Below the pieces are notes generated by a model that was not told the DNA's origin, made no database searches, and saw nothing but the letters and a program-made list of their open reading frames with translations. Made by a program: the position numbers and the translations under genes. This document shows, one piece after another, positions 52,691 through 64,000 of a DNA stretch of 64,000 nt (positions within the stretch are counted from its first letter, which is position 1; each line of letters starts with the position of its first letter). Source of the DNA: Phocoena phocoena (Eukaryota > Chordata > Mammalia > Artiodactyla > Phocoenidae); the NCBI RefSeq assembly GCF_963924675.1, contig NC_089236.1, positions 28,109,319 to 28,173,318 on the forward strand, read 5' to 3'.

Positions 52691-54500
52691 ACAAGAGCAT
52701 CTCTTTAAGGTTTGTTTTCCTGCTTGTTTTATTTAAACTATTTCACTTCCTATAATTAGCATTACAAAAAGGTGATAGTAAGATTACGCAACTGTATATC
52801 TTGCTTAAAACAATTGTTTGTAAACATAGCATGTCTAGTACTGTTTTTAAATTGTTTTTTAAATAAAAGTATAACATCTTTGTTAAGTATCTAATGTTTC
52901 AAAGTTTAGAAGTGCAAAAAGCACTTCTTTGATGCTTTCCCTATTTAACAATTTTTTTTTAAGTTTTTACATTTAAAAACAATTTTAATGTATTTCAGAT
53001 AATAGATATACACAATAAATACTACATGTGATACAATTTATTGTTTATATATGAGCATATTTTTGGCTTTGAATATAACACGCATTTATAACACACACAT
53101 ACACATTCACACACAAGTGCACATTTACCCTGAACTTCTAAAGAATAATCTCAGGACTACTATTAAGTAGTAAAATACTAATGCTTCTGAGGCAGCTATA
53201 ACAGTGCCTAATAATCATTAGGTAAATGTATGCTATTGTTATTAATAGCAGAAGTGTTTATGCACCTATATTTTAAAATATGATTATGTATTAATGGCAT
53301 ATGCCCCAAAGAAGTAAAAGCAGTTATCACACATTTGTGTAAAATGAGGAATAGTGAATGAACAAGCAGGAATAGGATGCAAATTATATACTTTTTTGCT
53401 CTCCCTACTTTCAGTATTTTATTCAACTTTTTTTCATTTTACAATCACTGATACCTTTGATATTTTCCCACTTTTATTGGTTATTCTTACCATGTTGATG
53501 TTTCTGTTTTCTATTTTTTTATCCTGTTACTTGGATAATTGGATAAATTACTTGGAGTAATGTAAACATTTTAGTATTATGTTTATTGGCAAAATCTTAG
53601 CTATTTTTACAGATTTTTCTAATTTTTAAATTATATTTTAATCCTAAATAACAACAAACTTGTCTATGGACCATTTAAAGTAGCAAACTAAGCAAAACTC
53701 TTCTGCACTTAAAATAGTATTTGACACAAGGGAGGTCCTAATAAACGTTTCTCAAGTTATTAACTACATATGTTCATGTCACAACCTAAGTAGGAGGTTT
53801 TGTCATTCATCACTATTGGAATCATTGCACTGGTAGACTGTTTCTGACATGACAATGACTTGAACTGACAAAGCAGTCTGATCCTCTGATGTCAATCAGC
53901 ATCATTGTGGAATCTGTCTAGATCTGAAAGTTACACAGCACCACTTCAAGTAAGAACTCTTTTCATAACCTAATGGAAATTGGTCTAGCATGGCTGGAAG
54001 GGATATTTACTAAGCAAAATGATTGCTTCTATATTTGTAGGTCAGGTCTTGGCTAATTTCTCCCTTGCTAAAATTAAAGTAAATATCAAATTCCTTTGTC
54101 AAAATGTTGCAGTCATATTCTGATTAAGATAAAAACACCAGATCTCTGAGTACTGTCATTCCTTCATTTATCTTCTATTTATTTACAAATATTAATTTTA
54201 AGAAAGTTAAAAATTAGAAAAAACTTAAACATAAGAAAGGAAATTTCACAACTTAGAAACACTCTTGATATATCACAGATTTTTGTATGCAGTCAACTCC
54301 TTATCCGTGTGTATTTGCGGAATAGAACTTGTGTCGGTTAGAAATGAGACTTGGTGAGGCTGACTTGGGGCAGAGGCAACAGCCTTCCAGGCACTCAGGG
54401 CACACTAGCTTCCTCTTGCTGAGCACTCGTCAGAATGCTTTGCTGACACATAGAGTACTGGGGCAATGAGGCTGCTGGTAGCTCCTGGGAACATTGTTGG
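52691..54500. other. unassigned; short L2/MIR-like tail near 53690-53760
   Basis: 'ttgacacaagggaggtccta' followed by 'ataaacgtttctcaag' resembles an L2 or MIR 3' end on the + strand. Otherwise nothing supported. (CA)-rich patch at 53082-53128. Confidence 0.4.
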
Positions 54501-54504
54501 GTTT

Positions 54505-54660
54505 GGGACAGACTTGAGTCGCAGATCTGTCACCAACTACTACTGTGACCTAGAGCAAGTTATTTAAATGTCTTAGTTTCTGTTTCCTCAGAGGGCAGAG
54601 ATCTATGTAATCATAGATTTGTCATGATTACATTAAATATTAATATATGGTCTTTAAATA
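54505..54660 (+). mobile_element. MIR SINE
   Basis: 'cttgagtcgcagatctgtc', 'actactgtgacctagagcaa', 'gttatttaaatgtcttag', 'ttctgtttcctcagaggg' in MIR order on the + strand. Confidence 0.75.
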
Positions 54661-55049
54661 TAAATTACTATTACTGTTATTATTAGTAATATTGTTTCAT
54701 GATTTGCATAGGTCATAGAATCTCTTTGGAGGAAAAAATCCAATTCAACACACAAATGCTGCATAAAGTAATCCTACTCTTTCTCATTTTGATGCACTAT
54801 ATTTTCTATTTGATAGTTTTCATTTCAGTTAAAATTTTCTAGTGAAGATTGATCCACAATATTTTTTCTACACCTATTAATGTCTCATAACCCAAGATTT
54901 GTAAAGTGGTATTCTAGAAAAAAATGTATTTTGTACTGGGGGCTAAGATATGGGAACCTGTATTGGAAATAACACATCAAGAAAGAGAAGAGTAATTTCA
55001 AGTATTAAGAGGTAAATGGTAATACACTGTCAGTAAAGAGTGCAGTGAT
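54661..55049. other. unassigned sequence
   Basis: No supported feature seen. Confidence 0.5.
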
Positions 55050-55140
55050 AAAAAAGTGGGGCTTCCCTGGTGGCTCAGTAGTTGAGAGTCCGCCTGCAAA
55101 TGCAGAGGACACGGGTTCGTGAGCCAAAAAAAAAAAAGTG
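55050..55140 (+). mobile_element. 73-bp mini CHR SINE (tRNA-like head only)
   Basis: The head 'gcttccctggtggctcag', 'gagagtccgcctgcaaatg' and B box 'gggttcgtgagcc' are followed at once by an A tract. The rest of the SINE body is absent. The likely target duplication 'aaaaaagtg' (55050-55058 and 55132-55140) overlaps the A tail, so element limits are about 55059-55131. Confidence 0.85.
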
Positions 55141-55382
55141 ATTGGTGCGTGCAAAGGTGACAACCCATGTGCATCAGGAGGAGCATCAACAAAGAAGGAC
55201 AATAAGAGTAGTGAACATGGAGGGTACACTACTGTAAAAACAGTGAGAATCAGAGACACCTTCACTGGCTTTTCAGGTCCTCTTACAAAGTGCAGTGAGA
55301 GAGGAGGCTACTGGGCAAATTCTAGATGTTTTGCCACTCACATTAAAGGAAGCTTGTGCAACTGGAATTTAAACTTAAATTC
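55141..55382. other. unassigned sequence between two SINEs
   Basis: No repeat or gene recognised. A + frame crosses this stretch and the next SINE, but its second half is SINE sequence. Confidence 0.5.
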
Positions 55383-55391
55383 CATACAATA

Positions 55392-55422
<31 letters not shown>

Positions 55423-55621
55423 GCGGGCCTCTCTCTGTTGTGGGCTCTCCCGTTGTGGAGCACAGGCTCCAGACGCACAGGCTCAGTGGCCATGGCTCAC
55501 GGGCCCAGCTGCTCCGCGGCATGTGAGATCTTCCCGGAGTGGGGCACGAACCCATGTCCCCTGTATTGGCAGGCGGACTCTCAACCACTGTGTCACCAGG
55601 GAAGCCCTCTATACAATATTC
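55383..55621 (-). mobile_element. CHR-type SINE, short form, minus strand, with TSD
   Basis: Perfect 11-bp target duplication 'atacaatattc' (55383-55393 and 55611-55621). The element 55394-55610 starts with a T tract and ends 'caccagggaagccctct'. Well preserved, several CpGs kept. Confidence 0.96.
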
Positions 55622-56132
55622 TACACTATACTATACTATATTAGCATTTAATATGTTTAACATACCAGTGGAGAAATGCTGTTGAAACACACGCATATGC
55701 ACACACATACTTCTGGACCTATTTTTTTCCCTTTATTTTTAAAAAAACTTACGAATAAGTGTAAACACCTCCCATTAATCATATATCATTCTATATTTTA
55801 GTAACATATACAGGTATATGTATCATAATTTATTTACCCAAATCCTGTTGTTTCTTGTTCAACTTTTTCTAGTTTTTTAATGTTAATATAGTGATATCCT
55901 GTCTTCCTTTAAGATTAAATTTTGTGTGAAATAAAGATGATTTTATTCCAAGAATAATTCCTAAAAGTAATTCCAGTGTTAATTGAAAATGAGGTTTTGA
56001 CAATTTTTTTTTTTCCTAATCTTGGCATCATCATTAATTGAATGTTTTATTTACTCATTCATATAATTAAGGCCAGTCTGAACAGCACTTACAGCAAATT
56101 CCACATACATATTGGACACCACATGCATATAT
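55622..56132. other. unassigned sequence
   Basis: No supported feature seen. Confidence 0.5.
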
Positions 56133-56261
56133 AAGGGAAAAGGAAGGAAAGAGTGAAAGAGGGAAGGAAGGAAAGAAAGAAGGAAGGAAGGAAGGAAGGA
56201 AGGAAAGAAAGTAGGAGGGAGGAAAAGAAGAGGGGAGAAAGGGGGACAGAAGGAAAGAAGG
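56133..56261. repeat. purine-rich (GGAA)n/(GAAA)n tract
   Basis: About 130 bases almost purely A/G on the + strand, with tandem GGAA units at the centre and only a few T or C interruptions. Confidence 0.95.
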
Positions 56262-58190
56262 CAGGATTCAGCTGATGGATAATTAATAAGCCACACATAA
56301 CTGTTGGACCCTAATGGCAATCTCAGCACAGATATTAATTCTTTGAGTAGGACTAAAGACCAGATTACACTGTCATTATATTAACTGTCAGTTGAGATAC
56401 ATGTTCTCACAGCATCATGTGATTCTTAGTTGTAATGACATGAAAATGAAACAAGATAACTTTCAAATAGGACACAATTTTTCAATCAGTCATTATTGAA
56501 ATGATTATGAAGGAAAGATAATGATTGATACTATTTCTTAATGCTAAAAATAAAAATTACAACAGTGACTTTTTCTTAAATGAAAAGTAAGAAGTGTTTT
56601 AGTGTTTCTCTATTGTATCTTATCATGGTTCATACTTTAAGAAAATGGAGGAAAAAAGCAAACAAACCATAGGCTTAGAATTAAAATAATGAACAATCTT
56701 GGCTTGATAATTTAAGTCAGATTTTTTGTATTGTATAGAGATACAAATATGTAGGAAAGCACAAGGTAATTTGCAATGATCATCTGAAAATATCATTTAA
56801 AATAACTGCTTACATTTTAACAGTGTGATATTTTATGGGGCATTTGAAATAAACTTTTGACACCATATATTTTACTTTTATTTATTGTTATGTTATTTTG
56901 CTTGGGGATGATTCGATGAAAATCGCCACTGACTGGTAATAGTAAGTTTACAATTTGCTTTTCGGTTATATGGCACCCCAAACAAAGATGTGTGTTAATT
57001 CAGGTGCAATAATCTGATTATGGAAGGATTCAGAATGGAAAAATAAAACACTTGCTTTCAACTGCTTTTTGTATGTTATTTATAAACAGAATTTGAAAGG
57101 TCTGATTTCTTCTTCATCATTCCCTCCAGAAAAGCTCTCTGTTTAAAGAGTTAAGCACCTTAAGGAAAATATATTTTTATTCTTCATTAAAATCAAAATA
57201 AGTTTTAAGATAATTATTCACCACAATTTAATATAATTATTAAAAAAGTATCTAACCATCAACATATGTATCATATTTCTTATGTTCAGAAGACTACTTC
57301 AGCAGCAAGGAAGGAAAATCCTTGTTTTGTTTTGATTACATCAATCAACAAAGTCAAGATTCTGACAAAAGGTTTAACATTAATCCTATCCCATACAACT
57401 TTGGAAAATTAATACCTCTTAACAAGCCACAATCAAGGTAGGCTCCTATACTCATGAAATTGTGTCAAGCAGTGATTGCTGCAAACCTTTTCTCCAATTG
57501 AACAAATATTAAAAATAGCTCCCCACAAAAGTTAAAAAATGATCAGTTTCATATCTTGCTATCAATAGATTAATTCCAGGTTTGTTTCCAGTTCAAAACA
57601 ATTTGATAGTGCTCTGGTATCTCCAATAACATAAAATAGCCAGTAACTTCATGGTTCTTTATCAGTCTATTAAGGTGAATCATGGAGTGAAAGTCTCCTT
57701 CCTTCACTATTGTTATAAGCTGCTCACTGAAGCTGAACAGTAATGAACTATGAATAATAAAACAAATACAAATGATTTATACTGATTAAAACAAACCTGC
57801 AGCAAGTAGAAACAAAATGTAAGCCAATACAAAACTATTATACATTTGGGTATGTAAAACAATGTCATTGTGAAACTATGGGCTATCCCAGAAAAGGAAC
57901 TTTGTATCTGTGGTGTTGAGAAGTGAGTTTTTCAGGTCTCAGAATATCATACACCTGGGCAGAAATGTTATTCTCATCCATAATCTGTAATTTGAAATTA
58001 ATTACTCATGTTCTCTCTCTGTTTATTTTATACTGCTGTGGTAACGTGGCTCTTTTCTGTGGTAAACAATAAAATAAAGGTCATTATAAAGATGCTTAAA
58101 ATTCTGGATATAGCAATTGTTTCATATGAATATATTCTCACACTATTTTTTCAGTGTGTAATATGTGATATGATACATTAAAAAGTGTAA
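56262..58190. other. unassigned AT-rich sequence
   Basis: About 1.9 kb with no recognised repeat or gene and no long open frame. Confidence 0.5.
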
Positions 58191-59560
58191 GAAATACATA
58201 TGATTGTTGTGAAATATAGTAAAATGAACACTTGTGAACCATCACATTTAATAACTAGGTATTCCCATGACCTTGAAAACTACTTGTGTGTTTCTTATCT
58301 CATCATCCTGTCTGTCTCATAAATTTTGTCTTTAACTTTTCCTTATATTTTGAAATTTTCAATTTGATCTAATATTAAACTTACAGAAAATTTCACAGAA
58401 GCTTACAAGGAATTCTCATATATTCTTTAACCAGATTTATCCATTGCTTATGTTATCTCCTTTTTGCTTTGTTGATCTATCCATATATATTTACATATGT
58501 GTGCATATCATTCTAAATAAGCCATTTGAGAGTAAGTTAAAGACATTATGTATGCCCTTAATCCTAAATGCTCAGTGTGTCTTTCTTATGAATAAGGATA
58601 TTCTCTTACATACCCACTGAGCAGTTATCAAAAACAGAAAACAATATTGAAACAATCCTATAATTAAATTCACAGTCTGTTTTCAAATGTCATCAAGTAT
58701 CCCAACAATGCCCTTTATGGTAATTTTTTTCCCTTTAATCATGGATTTAATCCTTTACATTAAGTTAATCTAATTCCCCAACCTTGCATTGTGATTTTTT
58801 TAGAGTATAGGCCAGTTATTTTATAGAATATTTCTCAATTTAAGTTTCCTATTGATTAGATTTAGGTAATGTGTATATTTGTTAGGCGTATCACAAAAGT
58901 GGTGTCCTTCTACATCATATCAAGAGGCACACAGTAGTAGTCTATTCCAAAGTTGCATTTCAATATGTGTTTAAGGTTGTACCTACTAGTTTCTTCCTGT
59001 ATAATTACTTTTAACCCCACTTAATTAATAAATATTTGGGGGAAAGTTACTTAAATGTCTTAAATATCTTATTTCTCACTATAATTTCATACCATCTACT
59101 GATGTTTTTCAAACTCCTTCAAACTTTCTGTTTATTATTTATCATTTTACTACAAGGAAGAACATTCTTTTCTCCCATTTATTTATTCCTTTATTCAGTT
59201 ATATAGTGATCTCATGGGTAGTTACATTATTCAATGATAATCAATAAATATCAGTGTTTACTTTGATGTTCAAATTCTTCCAGAACTGGAAACTCGGAGC
59301 CACTGCAGACTAGCTTCTCTTTTATCACTGTGCTACCATCATTATTTGAGAACTCTCTTGCTTTTTGGAATAGCAAGATGTTTTAGGCCCATTTATATGT
59401 TTTCTGACTCAACCCTGAAATCAGTATTTCCCCCAAGGACCTCTAATTTCTTTCAAAGGAGGATGTTATTTAGAAACTGAATTCTGAGTACTGGGTCCAC
59501 TCATTGTTATTCGTGTGACATTGCTCCTAGTTCCTCTTAGAAAACAAACCTGAGTGCCTG

Positions 59561-59590
59561 CCCTCTCTCTCCCTCTCTCTCTCTCTCCCT
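59561..59590. repeat. (CT)n microsatellite
   Basis: CT units with CCCT interruptions, next to a short CA run. Confidence 0.95.
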
Positions 59591-59984
59591 CACACACATA
59601 CTCACTTCTTAATGATACCTCTATTTTCAACCCCACAGTACAGACTGCATTCTAGACTTTCCCCATTGTATATTTATCATTTCCTTCCCCAACAGCCAGA
59701 AACCAGGAGCCCTTTACTCTCAATATATTTCTCATTTGCTCTAGGCTAGGACTCACAGAAGGTACTTTCAGAATGTCTAACTCATATAACTATGTAAAAA
59801 AAAAACCTACAACTAGTGTTAAATATTTGTTTGTAAATCTTTTTTAGATAACTTATGCACAAACTACAATGAAAAATATTAAGTTTACAATCAATGATCA
59901 ATGAATTTTAATAAACGCACACATGCATGTAATCTACAACACTTTTAAGATAATAGTTTTGTAGATTCCACATATATAAGTGAT

Positions 59985-60058
59985 AGAATCATGTTACAAT
60001 ATACAAATGTATCAAAGTAACATGGTGTACACCTTAAACATTCACAATGTTGGATATC
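59985..60058 (+). mobile_element. possible short old L1 3'-end fragment
   Basis: 'atgtatcaaagtaacatggt' and 'gtacaccttaaacattcac' resemble the 3' terminus of old L1s, in the opposite orientation to its surroundings. Short and divergent. Confidence 0.4.
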
Positions 60059-60925
60059 AAAGTTTTTTTCTTTTTTTAATACAGAGTTTTTGTACCACCC
60101 ATACATCATAGCTTTTCCCAGGCTGTTTCCACATAAAAGGAGCTACTTCTGTGGGGTTTTGTTGTTTGTTTCTTTTAACCAAAGAGATTGGTTTTGACTG
60201 TTGCAGATGTTCATAGAAATAGAAATATCCAGCATGTAGTTTTTATATATGAATTTTTTTTTTTTACTGTGAGATTTATCCAAGCTGTTACATGTATCAA
60301 TAGTTTAGTAGTTTATATTATTGTGGAGTATTAATATACTATGATTGTTCTATCAAATTTTCTGTTACTGGCTTTTGAATTGTTTACAGTGTGGGGCTCT
60401 TATAAAAACAGCTTTACTAGCCTTTGTGTGGACGACAATGCATCTCTATGAAGGACACTCTTGGTCATATGGTAGGTATATGTTTAACTTTGTAAGAAAT
60501 TGATAAACTTTTCTAATTTGCCATTTTATCTTCCTTCAGCAATGTTTGAAACTACTGGTGTTTTTTAACCTCACCATAGTTGCTGCAGTCAATCTTTTAT
60601 ATTTTCCTCATTCAAGTAGAATAGTGGTACCTCACAGTGAATAACTTGCATTTCCCTAATGATGGTAGTACACTTTTCTAGTTTAGTGAATTTTTGTGTA
60701 TTTTCCATGATGAAGTCGATACAAATATTTTGTCCATTTTGCATTTTTTGTACTATGAGTTGTAAAAATTATAAATGTATATTCTGGATAAATTTTGTTT
60801 TTCATATATATTATAATATGTTATATTACAGATATATATATAAACCATGTAGTATATATTTTCCCCAAATATTTTATCTCAGTTTGTAGGTTGCCTATAA
60901 TTTTTAGATAGATTGTATGTTTAGT

Positions 60926-62882
60926 AAAGTTGTTTTATAGACCTCTTTGAAGAATGATTGACATACAAAAACTGTAGATTTTTAATGTATACAACTTGAT
61001 GTACTTGGAGATAACTATGCACTGTGAATCCATCATCACAATCAATGCCATAAACTCCAGAAGTTTTTTCCTGCCCCCTTTGATTTTGTTTTTCATACTG
61101 ATTTATTTTGTTTCTTTTTGTGGTAAGAGCATTTAACATAAGACCTATGTTCTTAGCAAATTTTTAAGTATACAATACAGTATTGTTAGTCATAGACCTT
61201 ATGCTGTATGCAGATCTCCCAGCACTTATTTATTGTGCTCTTACCAGCAGGCTTATGTCAAACAATATTGCAACACCATGATGGTATTACAAAAATCACT
61301 TTTAATACTAGTATATAAATTAAAAGAAAAAAATAAGTAAGAATAGTTATAACCAAAGAAATCTTTTAATGGAAACACAGTACAAAATAAAATCTGACAT
61401 CAGTTATATAAGATGTGGGCAGGGAAAATAACCTGTAAAGTTTCTGTATTCAATTGAAGTTAAATTGTTGCAATTTAAAATAGATTGTTACAACTGTAAA
61501 ATTCTTTTTTATATTTATATTCAGCAGTGATATTTTACTTTCATATGCTTTTGTGTTGTTGTTTAGCATCTTTTCATTTCAACTTAAAGATTTCCCTTTA
61601 GCATGTCTTGTAAAGTAGGTCTGTTGGTGATAAACTCTCTCAGATTTTGTCTGGAAAATTTAATTTTAATATGTACCTGTGTAGACTTCTTTATATACAA
61701 CCTATTTGGGATTTTTTAAGCTTTTTAAATCTGGATGTACATTTCAGTCCTTAGATTTAGAAAGTTTTCAGCCATTATAATCTAAAATAAGATTTCTGTC
61801 CCTTTATCTCTGTCTTCTCCTTCTGGAACTCCATAATGTGTATATCAGATCACTTGATAATATCCCTTACATCCTACAGGCTTTCATCACTCACTTTCTT
61901 TCATTCATTTTGTATTTTTTCTCCTTGGTTAATTTCAAGTGACCTGTTTGAAAGTTTTCTGATTCTTTCTTCTGCTTGATTAAGTCTGCTATTGAAATTG
62001 TCTATTAAATTTTTCAGTTCAGTCCCTATATTCTTCAGCTTCAAGATGTATTTTCATTCTTTTTTATGTTTTATGGTTTCTATTTCTCATCTGGGCTGTT
62101 GGGATGCATATGAGCATGGCTAAAGCCACATCTGCTGGTGGGTGGTGCTGAAGTCAGGTCTATGGGTAATCTGATGAAGTTTTCCCTGTACCTGTGGGAG
62201 GTCTGGGCTGCCTCTGGGACCATAGTTAGTTCCATTGTTGGTAGTTCAGCCACTGGAGATGCAGTTTGGTGTGACTCCTGCTGTGTCTGTTGGAGGATGG
62301 GATTGCCTCCAAATCAGCAGGCAGGCATGGATGTGGCTGGGTCAGGAGGGTAGATGATTATGCTTCTGAATTCACAGTCAAGTCCACAGCTGGCATACCT
62401 GTTATTTGAGACATAGGAAGGCATAGTTGTCACTATCCCTAGATGATGTGACTGCCTCTGGGTCGATAGTCAGGTCCCATTTGGTGAACCTATTACCAGT
62501 AGCACAGGCAGCTGTGGTTCCTGCCACGTCCTGGAGCTGAGAAGACTGGTAGTGGAACCATGCAAGAGTAAGACTGGAGGCAAGTGCACAGGGGAATGGG
62601 ACTGAGCTGAGTTATGCAGGTCGGTATGAGGTCAGCATACCTGCTACATTGAGAAAGGCCTGCTTTTATAGCTGCTATATTGAGAAAGGCCTGCTTTCTC
62701 AATGCAGTTTTTCTTGGTCTTGGGCTCTTTGAAGTTGTCACAGTGTCTTACCCAGACCCAAAATCTCCCACAAAGTAATGGGCCTGTGTAGATTTTCAAA
62801 TAAGTGTTTCTGTTGGACGATGAGCACTCAGGATCTCCTATTCTACCATCTTGCTGATATCACTCTTGGGAAAAGTTGTTTT
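60926..62882 (-). mobile_element. ORF2-less L1-derived element (HAL1-like), with TSD
   Basis: Perfect 11-bp target duplication 'aaagttgtttt' (60926-60936 and 62872-62882). The element, 60937-62871, has both L1 ends. An L1-type 3' UTR starts near 60955 ('gattgacatacaaaaactg') and the 5' terminus lies near 62870 (complement begins 'cccaagagtgatatcagcaa'). ORF1-type sequence lies at about 61600-62070 ('agcatgtcttgtaaagtagg', 'aagttttcagccattataat', 'attctttcttctgcttga'), a GC-richer 5' UTR at 62080-62870, and an unassigned 260-bp segment at 61240-61500. No ORF2 sequence is visible. It may be a HAL1-type non-autonomous element or an internally deleted L1. Confidence 0.75.
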
Positions 62883-63134
62883 TCCTTTTCTTGTTTTTAC
62901 ATTTCACTCTGTTTTCTTTGTCTCCAGTTTTTGAAGATATTCTATCATTTTTCTTTAAGAAGTGTGATAGGTTTTGCTTTTATATTTATAACAATAGTAT
63001 AACTCAAACTATTGCTGGTGAACACTGAGTGGTAGGGATTGAGGTTTACTTTTCCTACATATGTATCTAATTTCTTTTGGAAAGACTCCCTTCCAAAATT
63101 CTATGTCTGGACTTCTATTTAACAAGAAAACAAA

Positions 63135-63136
<2 letters not shown>

Positions 63137-63168
<32 letters not shown>
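63137..63168. repeat. (TA)n microsatellite
   Basis: 16 uninterrupted TA units inside the old L1. Confidence 0.97.
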
Positions 63169-63176
<8 letters not shown>

Positions 63177-64000
63177 TCAAAATTTGATATTATAAATTTT
63201 CCAAATATACTGCTCATTTCAAATGTTATTTTACTACTCTGGGTCATTTGAATGTCCTTATTTTAGTATCAGCATTTCAATTTCTATTTTAAAAGCCCTC
63301 TGGATTATGTTTTATAGTTTTTAGTAAAAAAGTCTTATATATCCTTTGTTAAATTTTAATAAGATTAGTGTATGTCTTTAAATGTTATTGTAAATGAATT
63401 TTTAAAACCTAATTTTCAATTGTTTGTTGCTAGTGTATATAAATACAATAAAATATGTGTATATGAACTTTATATCCTGCTGTTTGCTAAATTCACTTAT
63501 TAATTGCAGTGGTTAATTTGTAGATTTGTTTTTTTTTAAAACTTTATATAGACTGCTTCATTCTCTTTTTTCTGTCCTTATGATTTGTTTCTCTTACTTG
63601 CCTTATTGCAATGGCTAGGGACTGTAGTATAATGTGGAAACATTGTGGTGAGCATGTATAACCTTGTCTTGTTCACTATGAGAAGAAAGTGTTCAATATT
63701 TCACCATTAAACATTAGAATGATACTAGCTGTAGATTTGTAGGTGGAGGTAAGGCATTATCAGCTTCAGGGAGTTTTCCTATATTCTTAATTTGCTAAGA
63801 ACTTATACCCTCAGTGGGTGTTTAATGTTATTAAATGTGGTAATTTTTCTTTTCCATCTGCATCTATGACAAGATCAAATGTCTCTTCTCCACTATCCTG
63901 TTAATACGGTGAAGAAATTACATTGGTTGATATATATTTATAACTTTGAAAAATACTGGTCTGTAAGTTTATTTTCTTGTAATGTGTTTATCTGGTTTGA

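Larger units (their letters stand above)
58190..64000 (-). mobile_element. old L1 with long 3' UTR, running off the window
   Basis: 58190-59760 follows, block by block, an old L1-associated sequence I recognise: 'tttgagagtaagttaaag' (58525), 'gagtataggccagttattt' (58803), 'aattaataaatatttgg' (59021), 'tatttagaaactgaattctg' (59468). 60100-60925 is the ORF2 C-terminal region ('cttggtcatatggtagg', 60460; 'tgcatttccctaatgatgg', 60648). It resumes at 62882 and runs through the RT region ('accttgtcttgttcactatg', 63661) to the window end. Interrupted at 60937-62871. No intact frame. Confidence 0.65.

Noticed and set aside
55138..55644. 168-codon + strand frame spanning unique DNA and a SINE
   Set aside because: The second half is antisense SINE sequence; no domain in the first half.

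Overview
This is mammalian nuclear DNA, most likely cetacean. It is AT-rich and CpG-poor, has no operon-like gene packing, and most of the recognisable sequence is retroposon. The key lineage marker is a tRNA-Glu-derived SINE with the core 'ttccctggtgg', an A box, a B box 'ggttcg' and an A-rich tail. This is the CHR family, known from whales, hippos and ruminants. No ruminant-specific Bov-tA/BovB-type repeat was seen, which favours a whale. No complete host protein-coding gene was recognised. The window reads as an intergenic desert or the inside of a very large intron.

Layout. 1-13.8 kb: mostly unassigned AT-rich DNA with decayed L1/HAL1-like pieces, two CHR SINEs, two MIRs, an LTR-like block, a palindromic MITE-like repeat, and at 12.58-12.86 kb a CpG-dense patch with exon-like boundaries. 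13.9-15.1 kb: a 5'-truncated L1 on the + strand, interrupted by a CHR SINE. 15.8-21.6 kb: a near full-length but dead L1 on the + strand (L1-A). 21.6-31.9 kb: unassigned DNA with a CHR SINE, L2/MIR pieces, microsatellites and perfect hairpins. 31.9-49.7 kb: about 18 kb of nested minus-strand L1s, at least five insertions deep, centred on a full-length L1 (L1-B, 37.6-46.9 kb) that is itself split by a younger truncated L1. 49.7-58 kb: mixed, with an old L1 that has its 3' part and a GC-rich 5' UTR, a MER5-like piece, a MIR, two CHR SINEs (one reduced to 73 bp) and a purine tract. 58.2-64 kb: another minus-strand L1 running off the window, interrupted by an L1-derived element with both ends but no ORF2, flanked by an 11-bp target duplication.

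The insertions can be ordered by nesting alone, so the window is a readable history of L1 activity. Two full-length L1s carry unrelated 5' UTRs and different 3' UTRs, which implies two L1 lineages in one host. Both have lost reverse transcriptase activity: one catalytic Asp of the FADD box is changed in each, at different positions.

I did not find a convincing previously undescribed system. The item most worth testing is the CpG-dense candidate exon near 12.6-12.86 kb. Boundaries without a target-site duplication are approximate. Repeat family names rest on recognising consensus-like sequence by eye, not on a database search.
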